Part shown: in pieces, positions 1 to 6,948 of the stretch
Layout of the letters: the number at the start of each line of letters is the position of its first letter
How positions within the stretch are numbered: the first letter of the stretch is position 1
NCBI GenBank assembly: GCA_002455605.1
Contig: DKLE01000093.1
Location: 1 to 27,125 of the forward strand
Reading direction: 5' to 3'
Source of the DNA: Firmicutes bacterium UBA6648
Lineage (GTDB): Bacteria; Bacillota; Clostridia; Peptostreptococcales; Anaerovoracaceae
Length of the DNA stretch: 27,125 nt
Notes under the pieces: generated by a model
What the model saw: only the letters and a program-made list of their open reading frames with translations
Database searches by the model: none
Told to the model about the DNA's origin: nothing
Program-made: the position numbers and the translations under genes

Positions 1-3
1 GAG

Positions 4-9
4 TATAAT
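4..9 (+). promoter_or_regulatory. Candidate -10 element for the atp operon
   Basis: A perfect TATAAT hexamer lies 44 bases upstream of the atpI start codon. Any -35 element would fall outside the window, so only half of the promoter can be judged. Its position ahead of a nine-gene operon makes it a reasonable main promoter, but AT-rich intergenic DNA produces such hexamers by chance. Confidence 0.35.
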
Positions 10-53
10 AGAGTCAATATCACAAAATTGTAAATTGGGGTAGTTTTTTTTAA

Positions 54-371
54 TTGAAAGGATTACTAGGTTTGGAATATATTTTAGGAGCTTTAGCTGG
101 AATTATATATGGTGGATTGGTGGGTTTCTTTAAGTATTTTTTTCTTTGGAAAAAATTGCTTAAAAATGATGATACAGTGACAATGAAAACAGTATCCGTC
201 AGATTAATGGCTAGCTATGCAGTTAATTTTATTACATTAATTATAACTTATTTTGTAAGAAATATGATACCGTTTGATTTTATGGCTTTTGCTATAGCTA
301 CGGCACTGGCGTTAAGCTTAGCGGGAAAAGTATTTTCGGTACAGAAAGTACTGCAGAAGACTGAAATCTAA
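54..371 (+). CDS. atpI: ATP synthase protein I (AtpI)
   Basis: Small hydrophobic protein of 105 residues with about four membrane segments, in the AtpI position directly before subunit a. Members of the ATP synthase I family help assemble the c ring or support ion supply and are not part of the finished enzyme. An in-frame TAA stands immediately before the TTG at 54, so this TTG is the earliest possible start. No good Shine-Dalgarno sequence precedes it, which fits the low expression usual for atpI compared with the structural subunits. A short gap of about 55 bases separates it from atpB, whose own ribosome site is strong. The call rests on position plus hydrophobic profile, because the family is poorly conserved in sequence. 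Confidence 0.8.
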   Translation: MKGLLGLEYILGALAGIIYGGLVGFFKYFFLWKKLLKNDDTVTMKTVSVRLMASYAVNFITLIITYFVRNMIPFDFMAFAIATALALSLAGKVFSVQKVLQKTEI

Positions 372-426
372 TAATATTTTATATAATAATAGATATGAAA
401 AAGATGCGTTTAGGAGGAAAGCAAAA

Positions 427-1119
427 ATGATAGAAATGTTAAATTCAATGGGAATTACCAGTTCCATGGTAACCAGTTCGGCTATTACCTTGATACTGTG
501 TATACTGGCTATACTGGCCGGAAGAAACATGGAAATGATCCCGTCAGGACTTCAGAATGTTATGGAAGTTGCAATAGAGAAACTGAGTGACTTCTTTCAA
601 GATGTAATGGGTGAGTATGTGGGACGTAAATACTTTTCACTTGTAGCAACATTGTTTATTTATATACTGATTTGCAACTACTCAGGCTTACTACCTATGT
701 CTGGACATTTACCTGGGTTAAAAGCTCCGACAAGTTCGATTAATTTTCCTATAGCATTGGCCATCATTGTATTCTTTGCAACGCAAATAATCGGTGTCAG
801 AGAAACTCATGGATTAAAGTATTATAAACATTTATTTCAGCCTGTTTTTTTCCTGTTCCCAATTATGCTGCTTGAAGAATTTGTAAGACCATTATCTCTT
901 ACCTTGCGACTTTATGGAAACATATTTGGGGAAGAAGCAGTAGCAAGTTCATTTTTCCATTTAGTTCCTCTGGGAGTTCCTGTTATCATGCAGGCATTGA
1001 GTGTTCTAATGGGGGCTATTCAGGCTTTGGTATTTTCGTTACTTGCAGGTATTTATATTGCCGGAGCAGCAGAGCATGGGGCTGAAGAGCATGAGCATTT
1101 AAAGGCACAACATAATTAA
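427..1119 (+). CDS. atpB: F1Fo ATP synthase subunit a
   Basis: Integral membrane subunit a (230 aa), which forms the two ion half-channels beside the c ring. The conserved motif LSLTLRLYGNIFGEE contains the essential arginine at R161, matching the arginine that separates the half-channels in all F-type enzymes. A second conserved helix, GAIQALVFSLLAGIYI (about 197-212), carries the usual glutamine. The protein ends in a histidine- and glutamate-rich tail after the last helix. TAGGAGGAAAG sits 7-17 bases before the ATG. It follows atpI and precedes atpE, the usual Fo order. Length and motifs are normal for the bacterial family. Confidence 0.97.
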   Translation: MIEMLNSMGITSSMVTSSAITLILCILAILAGRNMEMIPSGLQNVMEVAIEKLSDFFQDVMGEYVGRKYFSLVATLFIYILICNYSGLLPMSGHLPGLKAPTSSINFPIALAIIVFFATQIIGVRETHGLKYYKHLFQPVFFLFPIMLLEEFVRPLSLTLRLYGNIFGEEAVASSFFHLVPLGVPVIMQALSVLMGAIQALVFSLLAGIYIAGAAEHGAEEHEHLKAQHN

Positions 1120-1184
1120 GATATCTATTTTTACTGGAGGCTATAAACCTTACAGAAAAATAAATATATATAAAAGAAGATGAG

Positions 1185-1200
1185 GCTGAAGATTTTCAGC
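1185..1200 (+). promoter_or_regulatory. Hairpin upstream of the atpE ribosome site
   Basis: GCTGAA-GATT-TTCAGC forms a perfect 6-bp stem with a four-base loop, 7 bases before the atpE Shine-Dalgarno sequence, inside the unusually long 103-base atpB-atpE gap. Subunit c is needed in about ten copies, and atpE translation is boosted by its leader in other bacteria. This stem may protect the mRNA or define the translation initiation region. No U-run follows, so it is not a terminator. The function is inferred. Confidence 0.45.
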
Positions 1201-1222
1201 AGAAATGAAAGGAGAAACAAAA

Positions 1223-1441
1223 ATGACAATTGCATTAGCAGCAGCATTAGCTATAGCACTTTCAACAATCGGACCTGGTATTGGACAGGGTATTGCATCA
1301 GCAAAGGCTTTGGAGGGCATGGCAAGACAGCCTGAAATAGCAGGAACTATTCGTACAAGTATGATTCTTGCGTTGGCTTTTATGGAAGCTTTGACAATCT
1401 ACGGATTGCTAATTGCTATCCTTTTAATAGGACAGATGTAG
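1223..1441 (+). CDS. atpE: F1Fo ATP synthase subunit c (proteolipid)
   Basis: Two-helix hairpin proteolipid of 72 aa that forms the rotating c ring. The ATG at 1223 is chosen over the upstream in-frame ATG at 1205 because AAAGGAG (1208-1214) lies 8 bases before it. Helix 1 has the glycine motif GPGIGQG with Q22, the polar loop is ARQPE (34-38), and helix 2 carries the ion-binding carboxylate E55 in LAFMEALTIYG. The residue after E55 is alanine, where Na+-binding rings such as Ilyobacter have serine or threonine. The stretch is essentially identical to the chloroplast c subunit, so proton coupling is the better prediction. The protein ends shortly after helix 2. Confidence 0.97.
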   Translation: MTIALAAALAIALSTIGPGIGQGIASAKALEGMARQPEIAGTIRTSMILALAFMEALTIYGLLIAILLIGQM

Positions 1442-1489
1442 CGTTAATTTTGTTTGAGGGATTTCCTCGGACACAAGGAGGGTTTATTT

Positions 1490-1996
1490 ATGGTTGAAGC
1501 TTTAGGCATCGATTTAAAAGAAATAATATTTGCTATTGTAAACTTCTTAATCCTTGTGGGCGTATTGGCAAAGTTTTTATACCATCCGTTTCTTGAAATG
1601 CTTGAAAACAGAAAGCAGACTATTAAAGATTCATTTGCTCAGGCAGCAGAGACAATTAGATTAGCTGATGAGAAGTTGGATAATTATAATATGCAGATTT
1701 CAAACGTCGAACGTGAAAGTAGAGAAATTATAAAAAATGCAAAATTAAAAGCAGAAGCTCAAGCGAGTGATATTATTGATGAGGCAAATGCAAAGGCAGC
1801 GGAAATCAAGCTGAGTGCAGAAAAAGAAGCAGAGCGACAGCAGGCAAAAGCTTTGGCTGAGGTTAAGGCTCAGGTTGCTGCGATGGCTCTGCTTGCCGCA
1901 GAAAAAATCTTGGAAAAAGAATTGGAACTAGAAGGTCAAGAGCATCTGATTGATAATATCATTGAACAGGTAGGTGCGGCAAAATGGCAGAATTAA
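1490..1996 (+). CDS. atpF: F1Fo ATP synthase subunit b
   Basis: Peripheral-stalk subunit b (168 aa). The ATG at 1490 follows AAGGAGGG (1475-1482) at good spacing, so the upstream in-frame codon at 1454 is rejected. One N-terminal membrane helix (about residues 8-28, LKEIIFAIVNFLILVGVLAKFLY) anchors a long, charged, alanine- and glutamate-rich coiled coil to the C-terminus, the standard architecture. It dimerises and links subunit a to subunit delta at the top of F1. The final 13 bases overlap the start of atpH, which suggests translational coupling of the two stalk partners. Nothing is unusual. Confidence 0.96.
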   Translation: MVEALGIDLKEIIFAIVNFLILVGVLAKFLYHPFLEMLENRKQTIKDSFAQAAETIRLADEKLDNYNMQISNVERESREIIKNAKLKAEAQASDIIDEANAKAAEIKLSAEKEAERQQAKALAEVKAQVAAMALLAAEKILEKELELEGQEHLIDNIIEQVGAAKWQN

Positions 1997-2517
1997 CAAT
2001 CGGAATGACATATGGCAATGCGTTATTTCAAGCAGCTTGCGATGTAGATAAGAAGAAGCTGATCTTGGAAGAAGCAGAACAAGTTCTTGAAATATTAAAG
2101 CAAGAGCCTGATTTGTGTGCCTTTATAGACACTCCGGTGATTTCCATTGGCGAGAAGAAGCAGGTCATGGGATCGATCTTCGACGGCCGCATTTCGGAAG
2201 AGCTTTTACACTTCCTTTATGTAATGATTGATAAAGGAAGAACGAAGCATTTTGCGAGAGCCATAAAGGTTTACAAGGAACTTTACAATGAAGAAGAGGG
2301 ATTTTCTTACGGGAAAATATTTTCAGTTAAACCTCTTAGCACTGATAGGCTCGAAAAATTTGAAGCTGAAACAGGAAAGCTTTTACGGCAGAATGTTAAG
2401 CTTGAAAATGAAATAGACGCCAAATTAATTGGCGGTGTAAAAATACTCATTGACGGCAAGGTTATTGACGCATCCGTAAGAAAGCGTCTTGAGGACCTTA
2501 ACAATACTATTATATAG
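1984..2517 (+). CDS. atpH: F1 ATP synthase subunit delta
   Basis: Subunit delta (177 aa), the cap that joins the b-subunit stalk to the N-termini of alpha. The N-terminal helical bundle domain begins with MTYGNALFQAACD, and the conserved C-terminal portion contains LENEIDAKLIGGVKILIDGKVIDASVRKRLEDL (about 142-174), the family signature. The start codon lies inside the end of atpF (13-base overlap), with only a weak ribosome site, so expression probably depends on translation of atpF. Its stop codon is 16 bases before the atpA start, with the atpA ribosome site in between. Length is typical. Confidence 0.95.
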   Translation: MAELTIGMTYGNALFQAACDVDKKKLILEEAEQVLEILKQEPDLCAFIDTPVISIGEKKQVMGSIFDGRISEELLHFLYVMIDKGRTKHFARAIKVYKELYNEEEGFSYGKIFSVKPLSTDRLEKFEAETGKLLRQNVKLENEIDAKLIGGVKILIDGKVIDASVRKRLEDLNNTII

Positions 2518-2533
2518 AGAGGGGGTTGCTGAC

Positions 2534-4042
2534 ATGAACCTCAAACCAGAAGAAATAAGTGCCGTAATAAAAGAGCAGATTAAGAATTATAAAAACAGGC
2601 TTGAAGTCTCTGATTTCGGTACTGTTATACAGGTGGGAGATGGTATCGCCAGAATTTATGGACTTGAGAAATGCATGGCAGGCGAACTGCTGGAATTTCC
2701 CGGAGAAGTATACGGCATGGCATTAAATCTTGAAGAAGATAATGTCGGTGCAGTTATGCTGGGTTCCGACAAGAACATAAAAGAAGGCGATATTGTAAAA
2801 CCTACTGGAAGAGTAGTGGAAGTGCCGGTAGGAGACGATCTGATTGGTCGTGTAGTAAATGCATTGGGACAGCCTCTTGATGGAAAAGGTCCTATTAAAG
2901 CAGAAGCGCACAGACCTATTGAAAATCCAGCACCCGGAGTGCTGCAAAGAAAGTCAGTTAGCCAACCGCTACAAACTGGTATCAAGGCAATTGACTCAAT
3001 GATACCAATCGGTAGAGGTCAAAGAGAGTTGATTATAGGTGATAGACAGACTGGTAAAACAGCCATTGCTATTGACACTATTCTTAACCAAAAGGATTCT
3101 AACGTAATTTGTATTTATGTTGCTATCGGGCAGAAAAAATCTACGGTAGCTCAGTTGGTACAAACTCTTGAAAATAGAGGGGCCATGGATTACACAATTG
3201 TTGTTTCCGCAACAGCAAGTGATGTTGCCCCGCTTCAGTATATGGCTCCGTATTCAGGCTGTGCTATGGGAGAGCATTTCATGTACCAGGGCAAGGATGT
3301 TCTGATTGTATATGATGATTTATCAAAGCATGCCGTTGCGTACAGAGCAATGTCACTGCTGCTTAGAAGACCGCCAGGAAGAGAAGCTTACCCTGGAGAT
3401 GTATTCTATCTGCACAGCAGATTATTGGAACGAGCAGCCAGACTTTCAGATGAATTAGGCGGAGGCTCTATTACAGCTTTACCTCTTATTGAAACTCAGG
3501 CTGGAGACGTATCTGCGTATATTCCTACAAATGTTATCTCTATTACGGACGGACAAATCTTCCTGGAAACAGAATTGTTCTTTACCGGACAGAGACCGGC
3601 GGTAAATGCAGGTATTTCTGTATCTCGTGTAGGTGGTAACGCGCAGATAAAAGCAATGAAACAGGTTGCCAGCAAGGTTAAGCTTGAATTGGCACAATAT
3701 ACAGAATTGGCAAGCTTTTCGCAGTTTGGATCGGATGTTGATAAGGACACAAGAGCCAGATTGGATCATGGCTTGATTTTAATGGAAATATTAAAGCAGG
3801 GGCAGTATAAGCCGATTGCAGTTGAACATCAGGTTATGATTATATATGCTGCGGTAAATCACTACCTTGCAGACATCCCGGTTGAAGAAATAAAAGAATT
3901 TGAAAAGGGTCTTTACGAGTTTATGGATACACAGTATTCCCAGGTAGGTAAAACTATTAAATCTACAGGCAAGCTTGATGAAGCAACTGAAAAAATTCTT
4001 AAAGAAGCAATTTCTAAGTACAAAGAAGTACGTGACAAGTAG
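2534..4042 (+). CDS. atpA: F1 ATP synthase subunit alpha
   Basis: Non-catalytic nucleotide-binding subunit alpha (502 aa). The ATG at 2534 follows AGAGGGGG by 8 bases and gives the usual N-terminus MNLKPEEISAVIKEQI; the earlier in-frame codon at 2489 lies inside atpH and is rejected. The Walker A motif GDRQTGKT is at about 169-176, and VLIVYDDLSKHA is the Walker B region. The segment ISVSRVGGNAQ contains the conserved arginine that reaches into the beta catalytic site. PAVNAGISVSRVGG is the alpha/beta family signature. Three alpha subunits alternate with three beta subunits in F1. Gene order and spacing are canonical. Confidence 0.98.
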   Translation: MNLKPEEISAVIKEQIKNYKNRLEVSDFGTVIQVGDGIARIYGLEKCMAGELLEFPGEVYGMALNLEEDNVGAVMLGSDKNIKEGDIVKPTGRVVEVPVGDDLIGRVVNALGQPLDGKGPIKAEAHRPIENPAPGVLQRKSVSQPLQTGIKAIDSMIPIGRGQRELIIGDRQTGKTAIAIDTILNQKDSNVICIYVAIGQKKSTVAQLVQTLENRGAMDYTIVVSATASDVAPLQYMAPYSGCAMGEHFMYQGKDVLIVYDDLSKHAVAYRAMSLLLRRPPGREAYPGDVFYLHSRLLERAARLSDELGGGSITALPLIETQAGDVSAYIPTNVISITDGQIFLETELFFTGQRPAVNAGISVSRVGGNAQIKAMKQVASKVKLELAQYTELASFSQFGSDVDKDTRARLDHGLILMEILKQGQYKPIAVEHQVMIIYAAVNHYLADIPVEEIKEFEKGLYEFMDTQYSQVGKTIKSTGKLDEATEKILKEAISKYKEVRDK

Positions 4043-4066
4043 GGATAGGTCAGTTAGGAGGAAAAT

Positions 4067-4933
4067 ATGGCTTCAAACAATATGCAGGATATTAAACGCC
4101 GCATAAAGAGCGTAACCAGCACAGAGCACATAACCAGTGCGATGAAGCTTGTTTCCGCTGCAAAGCTGAGAAGAGCTAAGGCCACCTTCGAAAAAACAAC
4201 TGAATATTTTCATTATATTACAGAATCTATAGCAGATATTTTCAACAATATCAGTGAGGTCCCTGAGCAGTATTTGGCCGGAGGCCGTGAAATTAAGAAG
4301 ACTTGTTACCTTATTGTAACAAGTAACAGAGGTTTATGCGGAAGCTTTAATTCAAGCGTTATAAAACAGGTAGAGGCTGAAATAAAAGCAGAGTCTGAAA
4401 AACCGACGATTGTTGCAGTAGGGACAAAAGGAAAGGAATATTTTGAAAAGAGAGGTTATGATATTTACAGCGAATATTCAGAGCCTCCGGAAGATATTTC
4501 TTTCTTGGACGCAAGAAAAATCAGTGAACCTATTATAGATATGTATAATTCCGGAGAGATTGATAAAGTTGTGATGATCTACACTTCTTTTAAAAACTCT
4601 ATGGAGCAGGAAGTAAAAAGTCAGACCTTGCTGCCTTTTGAAATGGAAAAGGATCCGGATATGGAGAAACATGAAAAAGAGGTTGAGTACGAACCATCCA
4701 TGGAGGCTGTATTTAACTATCTGGTTCCTAAATATATTGAAATAAAGGTATATGGAGCTATTGTTGAATCTGCTACCTGTGAACATGCTGCCAGAAGAAT
4801 GGCTATGGAAAATGCTACGGATAGTGCCAGAGAAATGCTGGATAATCTATCCCTGTTCTATAACAGAGCAAGACAGGCAGCTATTACAGATGAGATTATT
4901 GAAATTGTTGCAGGGTCAGAGGCCCAAAAATAA
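4067..4933 (+). CDS. atpG: F1 ATP synthase subunit gamma
   Basis: Central rotor shaft subunit gamma (288 aa). The N-terminal helix DIKRRIKSVTSTEHITSAMKLVSAAKLRRA and the C-terminal helix ending in ITDEIIEIVAGSEA are the two long helices of the asymmetric coiled coil and the best-conserved parts of the family. The middle contains the Rossmann-like domain with VTSNRGLCGSFNS (about 84-96). AGGAGG precedes the ATG with normal spacing. It lies between alpha and beta as in nearly all atp operons. No regulatory insertion of the chloroplast type is present. Confidence 0.97.
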   Translation: MASNNMQDIKRRIKSVTSTEHITSAMKLVSAAKLRRAKATFEKTTEYFHYITESIADIFNNISEVPEQYLAGGREIKKTCYLIVTSNRGLCGSFNSSVIKQVEAEIKAESEKPTIVAVGTKGKEYFEKRGYDIYSEYSEPPEDISFLDARKISEPIIDMYNSGEIDKVVMIYTSFKNSMEQEVKSQTLLPFEMEKDPDMEKHEKEVEYEPSMEAVFNYLVPKYIEIKVYGAIVESATCEHAARRMAMENATDSAREMLDNLSLFYNRARQAAITDEIIEIVAGSEAQK

Positions 4934-4968
4934 GTTGTTACAAAAGAAGTAGGGAGGTGGTTTGGAAT

Positions 4969-6363
4969 ATGGAACAGAATAAAGGTATTATTCACCAGAT
5001 TATCGGACCGGTTATTGATATAAAATTTTCACCCGAACATATGCCTGAACTGTTGAATGCTATAATTATTAAGCATGAGGGCAAGGATATTGTGGCGGAG
5101 GTGGCACAGCACATTGGCGATGATATCGTAAAATGCGTTGCTTTATCAGCTACAGACGGCCTGACAAGAGGTATGGAGGCTATAGATACAGGAGACTCGA
5201 TCAAGGTTCCTGTAGGAAAAGAAGTACTGGGCAGGTTGTTTAATGTTATAGGTGAGACAATAGATGAAAAAGGACCTGTTGCGACAGCGGAAAAGCACTC
5301 TATTCACAGAGAAGCTCCACCTTTTGAAGAACAGGATACAAGCGCCAAGATTTTCGAAACGGGGATCAAGGTTATTGACTTGATTGCACCATATACCCGA
5401 GGCGGAAAGGTTGGTCTTTTCGGTGGTGCCGGTGTAGGAAAGACCGTTTTGATTCAGGAGCTTATCAGTAATATTGCAAGAGAGCATGGCGGTATTTCTG
5501 TATTTGCGGGCGTTGGTGAAAGAACAAGAGAAGGTAATGACCTGTACTATGAAATGATAGAATCAGGTGTTATCGATAAAACAGCTATGGTATTCGGTCA
5601 AATGAATGAACCGCCGGGAGCTAGAATGAGAGTAGCCCTGACAGGTTTGACAATGGCAGAATATTTTAGAGATGTTGAAGGACAGGATGTACTTCTGTTC
5701 ATTGACAACATATTTAGATTTACACAAGCGGGTTCAGAGGTATCGGCACTACTGGGGCGTGTACCATCAGCAGTAGGCTATCAACCAACACTTGCAACTG
5801 AAATGGGTGCATTACAAGAAAGAATTACTTCAACAAAGAAGGGTTCCATTACATCAGTACAGGCTATTTACGTACCGGCTGATGACTTGACTGACCCGGC
5901 ACCGGCTACTACTTTCGCCCATTTGGATGCGACAACAGTTTTATCGCGTTCCATTAGTGCGCTTGGTATTTATCCGGCAGTTGACCCGCTTGAATCTACT
6001 TCAAGAATTATGGATCCGAACATTGTTGGCGAAGAGCATTATGAAACAGCCAGAGGGGTACAGGAAGTTCTTCAGAGATATAAGGATTTGCAGGACATTA
6101 TTGCTATTCTTGGTATGGATGAATTATCCGATTCCGACAAACTGACTGTATCAAGAGCCAGAAAGATACAGAGATTCCTGTCTCAGCCATTTAGTGTTGC
6201 AGAGCAGTTTACAGGTATGGAGGGCAAATATCTTCCGTTAAAGGAAACAATCCGCGGATTTAAGGAAATTCTTGAAGGTAAGCATGATGAAATCCCTGAA
6301 TCAATGTTCTTGCTTGCAGGAGGCATAGATGAAGTTGTAGAAAAGTTTAAGGCGTCAAAGTAA
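4969..6363 (+). CDS. atpD: F1 ATP synthase subunit beta
   Basis: Catalytic subunit beta (464 aa). The ATG at 4969 is preferred over the GTG at 4957 because AGGGAGGTGG overlaps that GTG and is well placed for the ATG. The Walker A motif GGAGVGKT is at 152-159. The catalytic glutamate is E184 in GVGERTREGND, and the Walker B aspartate lies in VLLFIDNIFRF. The C-terminal helix-turn-helix that contacts gamma reads DELSDSD, a variant of the DELSEED motif. Together with alpha it forms the ATP-making hexamer. It is one of the best-conserved proteins in the window and would be a good phylogenetic marker. Confidence 0.98.
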   Translation: MEQNKGIIHQIIGPVIDIKFSPEHMPELLNAIIIKHEGKDIVAEVAQHIGDDIVKCVALSATDGLTRGMEAIDTGDSIKVPVGKEVLGRLFNVIGETIDEKGPVATAEKHSIHREAPPFEEQDTSAKIFETGIKVIDLIAPYTRGGKVGLFGGAGVGKTVLIQELISNIAREHGGISVFAGVGERTREGNDLYYEMIESGVIDKTAMVFGQMNEPPGARMRVALTGLTMAEYFRDVEGQDVLLFIDNIFRFTQAGSEVSALLGRVPSAVGYQPTLATEMGALQERITSTKKGSITSVQAIYVPADDLTDPAPATTFAHLDATTVLSRSISALGIYPAVDPLESTSRIMDPNIVGEEHYETARGVQEVLQRYKDLQDIIAILGMDELSDSDKLTVSRARKIQRFLSQPFSVAEQFTGMEGKYLPLKETIRGFKEILEGKHDEIPESMFLLAGGIDEVVEKFKASK

Positions 6364-6390
6364 ATTTGCCGCTGGGAGGGAGAGAAGAAA

Positions 6391-6825
6391 ATGGCTAAGA
6401 GTGTATTGCTTGAGGTTATAACACCTTCAAAACTATTCTATAAAGATAAGGTTGAGATGGTTATAGTCAGAACCTTAACAGGTGAAGAGGGATTTATGGC
6501 AGGTCATACTTGGGCATGCAAGCTACTTGATGTAGGAGTAATGCTTATCCGGGAAGAAGGCGCTACAGATTTTAAAGCTGCAGCTATATCAGGAGGCTAT
6601 ATCGATGTAAGAGACAGCTTTGTGATATATACGGATTCCGCAGAATGGGCTGAAGACATCGACATAGACAGAGCGCTTAAGGAAAAAACTGCTGCAGAAG
6701 AGTGGCTGAAATCCCATAATGATACTAGTACGGATCCAAATCATATTGATAAGGCGAAAATCAGTATCACAAAACAAATCACCAGAATGAATTTAGCTGC
6801 AAATGGAGCTAGAAGAAAAAAATAA
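6391..6825 (+). CDS. atpC: F1 ATP synthase subunit epsilon
   Basis: Subunit epsilon (144 aa), part of the central stalk. It couples gamma to the c ring and can inhibit ATP hydrolysis. The N-terminal beta-sandwich (about 1-88) starts LLEVITPSKLFYKDKVEMVIV. The conserved GH turn is present, but the usual HAPL-type sequence is replaced by GHTWACKLL. The C-terminal helical hairpin (about 90-144), rich in alanine, lysine and glutamate, includes a loop of polar residues (SHNDTSTDPNHID). The ribosome site is GGGAGGGAGAG. It is the last gene of the operon, and a rho-independent terminator follows directly. Confidence 0.94.
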   Translation: MAKSVLLEVITPSKLFYKDKVEMVIVRTLTGEEGFMAGHTWACKLLDVGVMLIREEGATDFKAAAISGGYIDVRDSFVIYTDSAEWAEDIDIDRALKEKTAAEEWLKSHNDTSTDPNHIDKAKISITKQITRMNLAANGARRKK

Positions 6826-6831
6826 AGGTTT

Positions 6832-6864
6832 AAGATGGATATCTTTGTATCCATCTTTTTTATT
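6832..6864 (+). terminator. Rho-independent terminator of the atp operon
   Basis: AAGATGGATA (6832-6841) pairs perfectly with TATCCATCTT (6848-6857) around a six-base loop, followed by a T-rich run. It lies just after the atpC stop codon. Confidence 0.85.
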
Positions 6865-6892
6865 TGTAAAATTTCTCATCTGGTGTAGAAAA

Positions 6893-6919
6893 TTGTCAAA
6901 ATTTTTAATATACTATACT
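6893..6919 (+). promoter_or_regulatory. Candidate promoter for the diguanylate cyclase gene
   Basis: TTGTCA at 6893-6898 and TATACT at 6914-6919 are separated by 15 bases, shorter than the optimum of 17. The pair lies just after the atp terminator and about 30 bases before the ATG at 6949. The hexamers match well but the spacing is poor, so strength is uncertain. Confidence 0.4.
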
Positions 6920-6948
6920 TAAACTTAATATCAAAGGAGGACTGTGCT

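Noticed and set aside
1223..1441. A Na+-specific ATP synthase suggested by the conserved glutamine in helix 1 of subunit c
   Set aside because: The glutamine also occurs in proton-type chloroplast rings, and the residue after the key glutamate is alanine, not serine or threonine.
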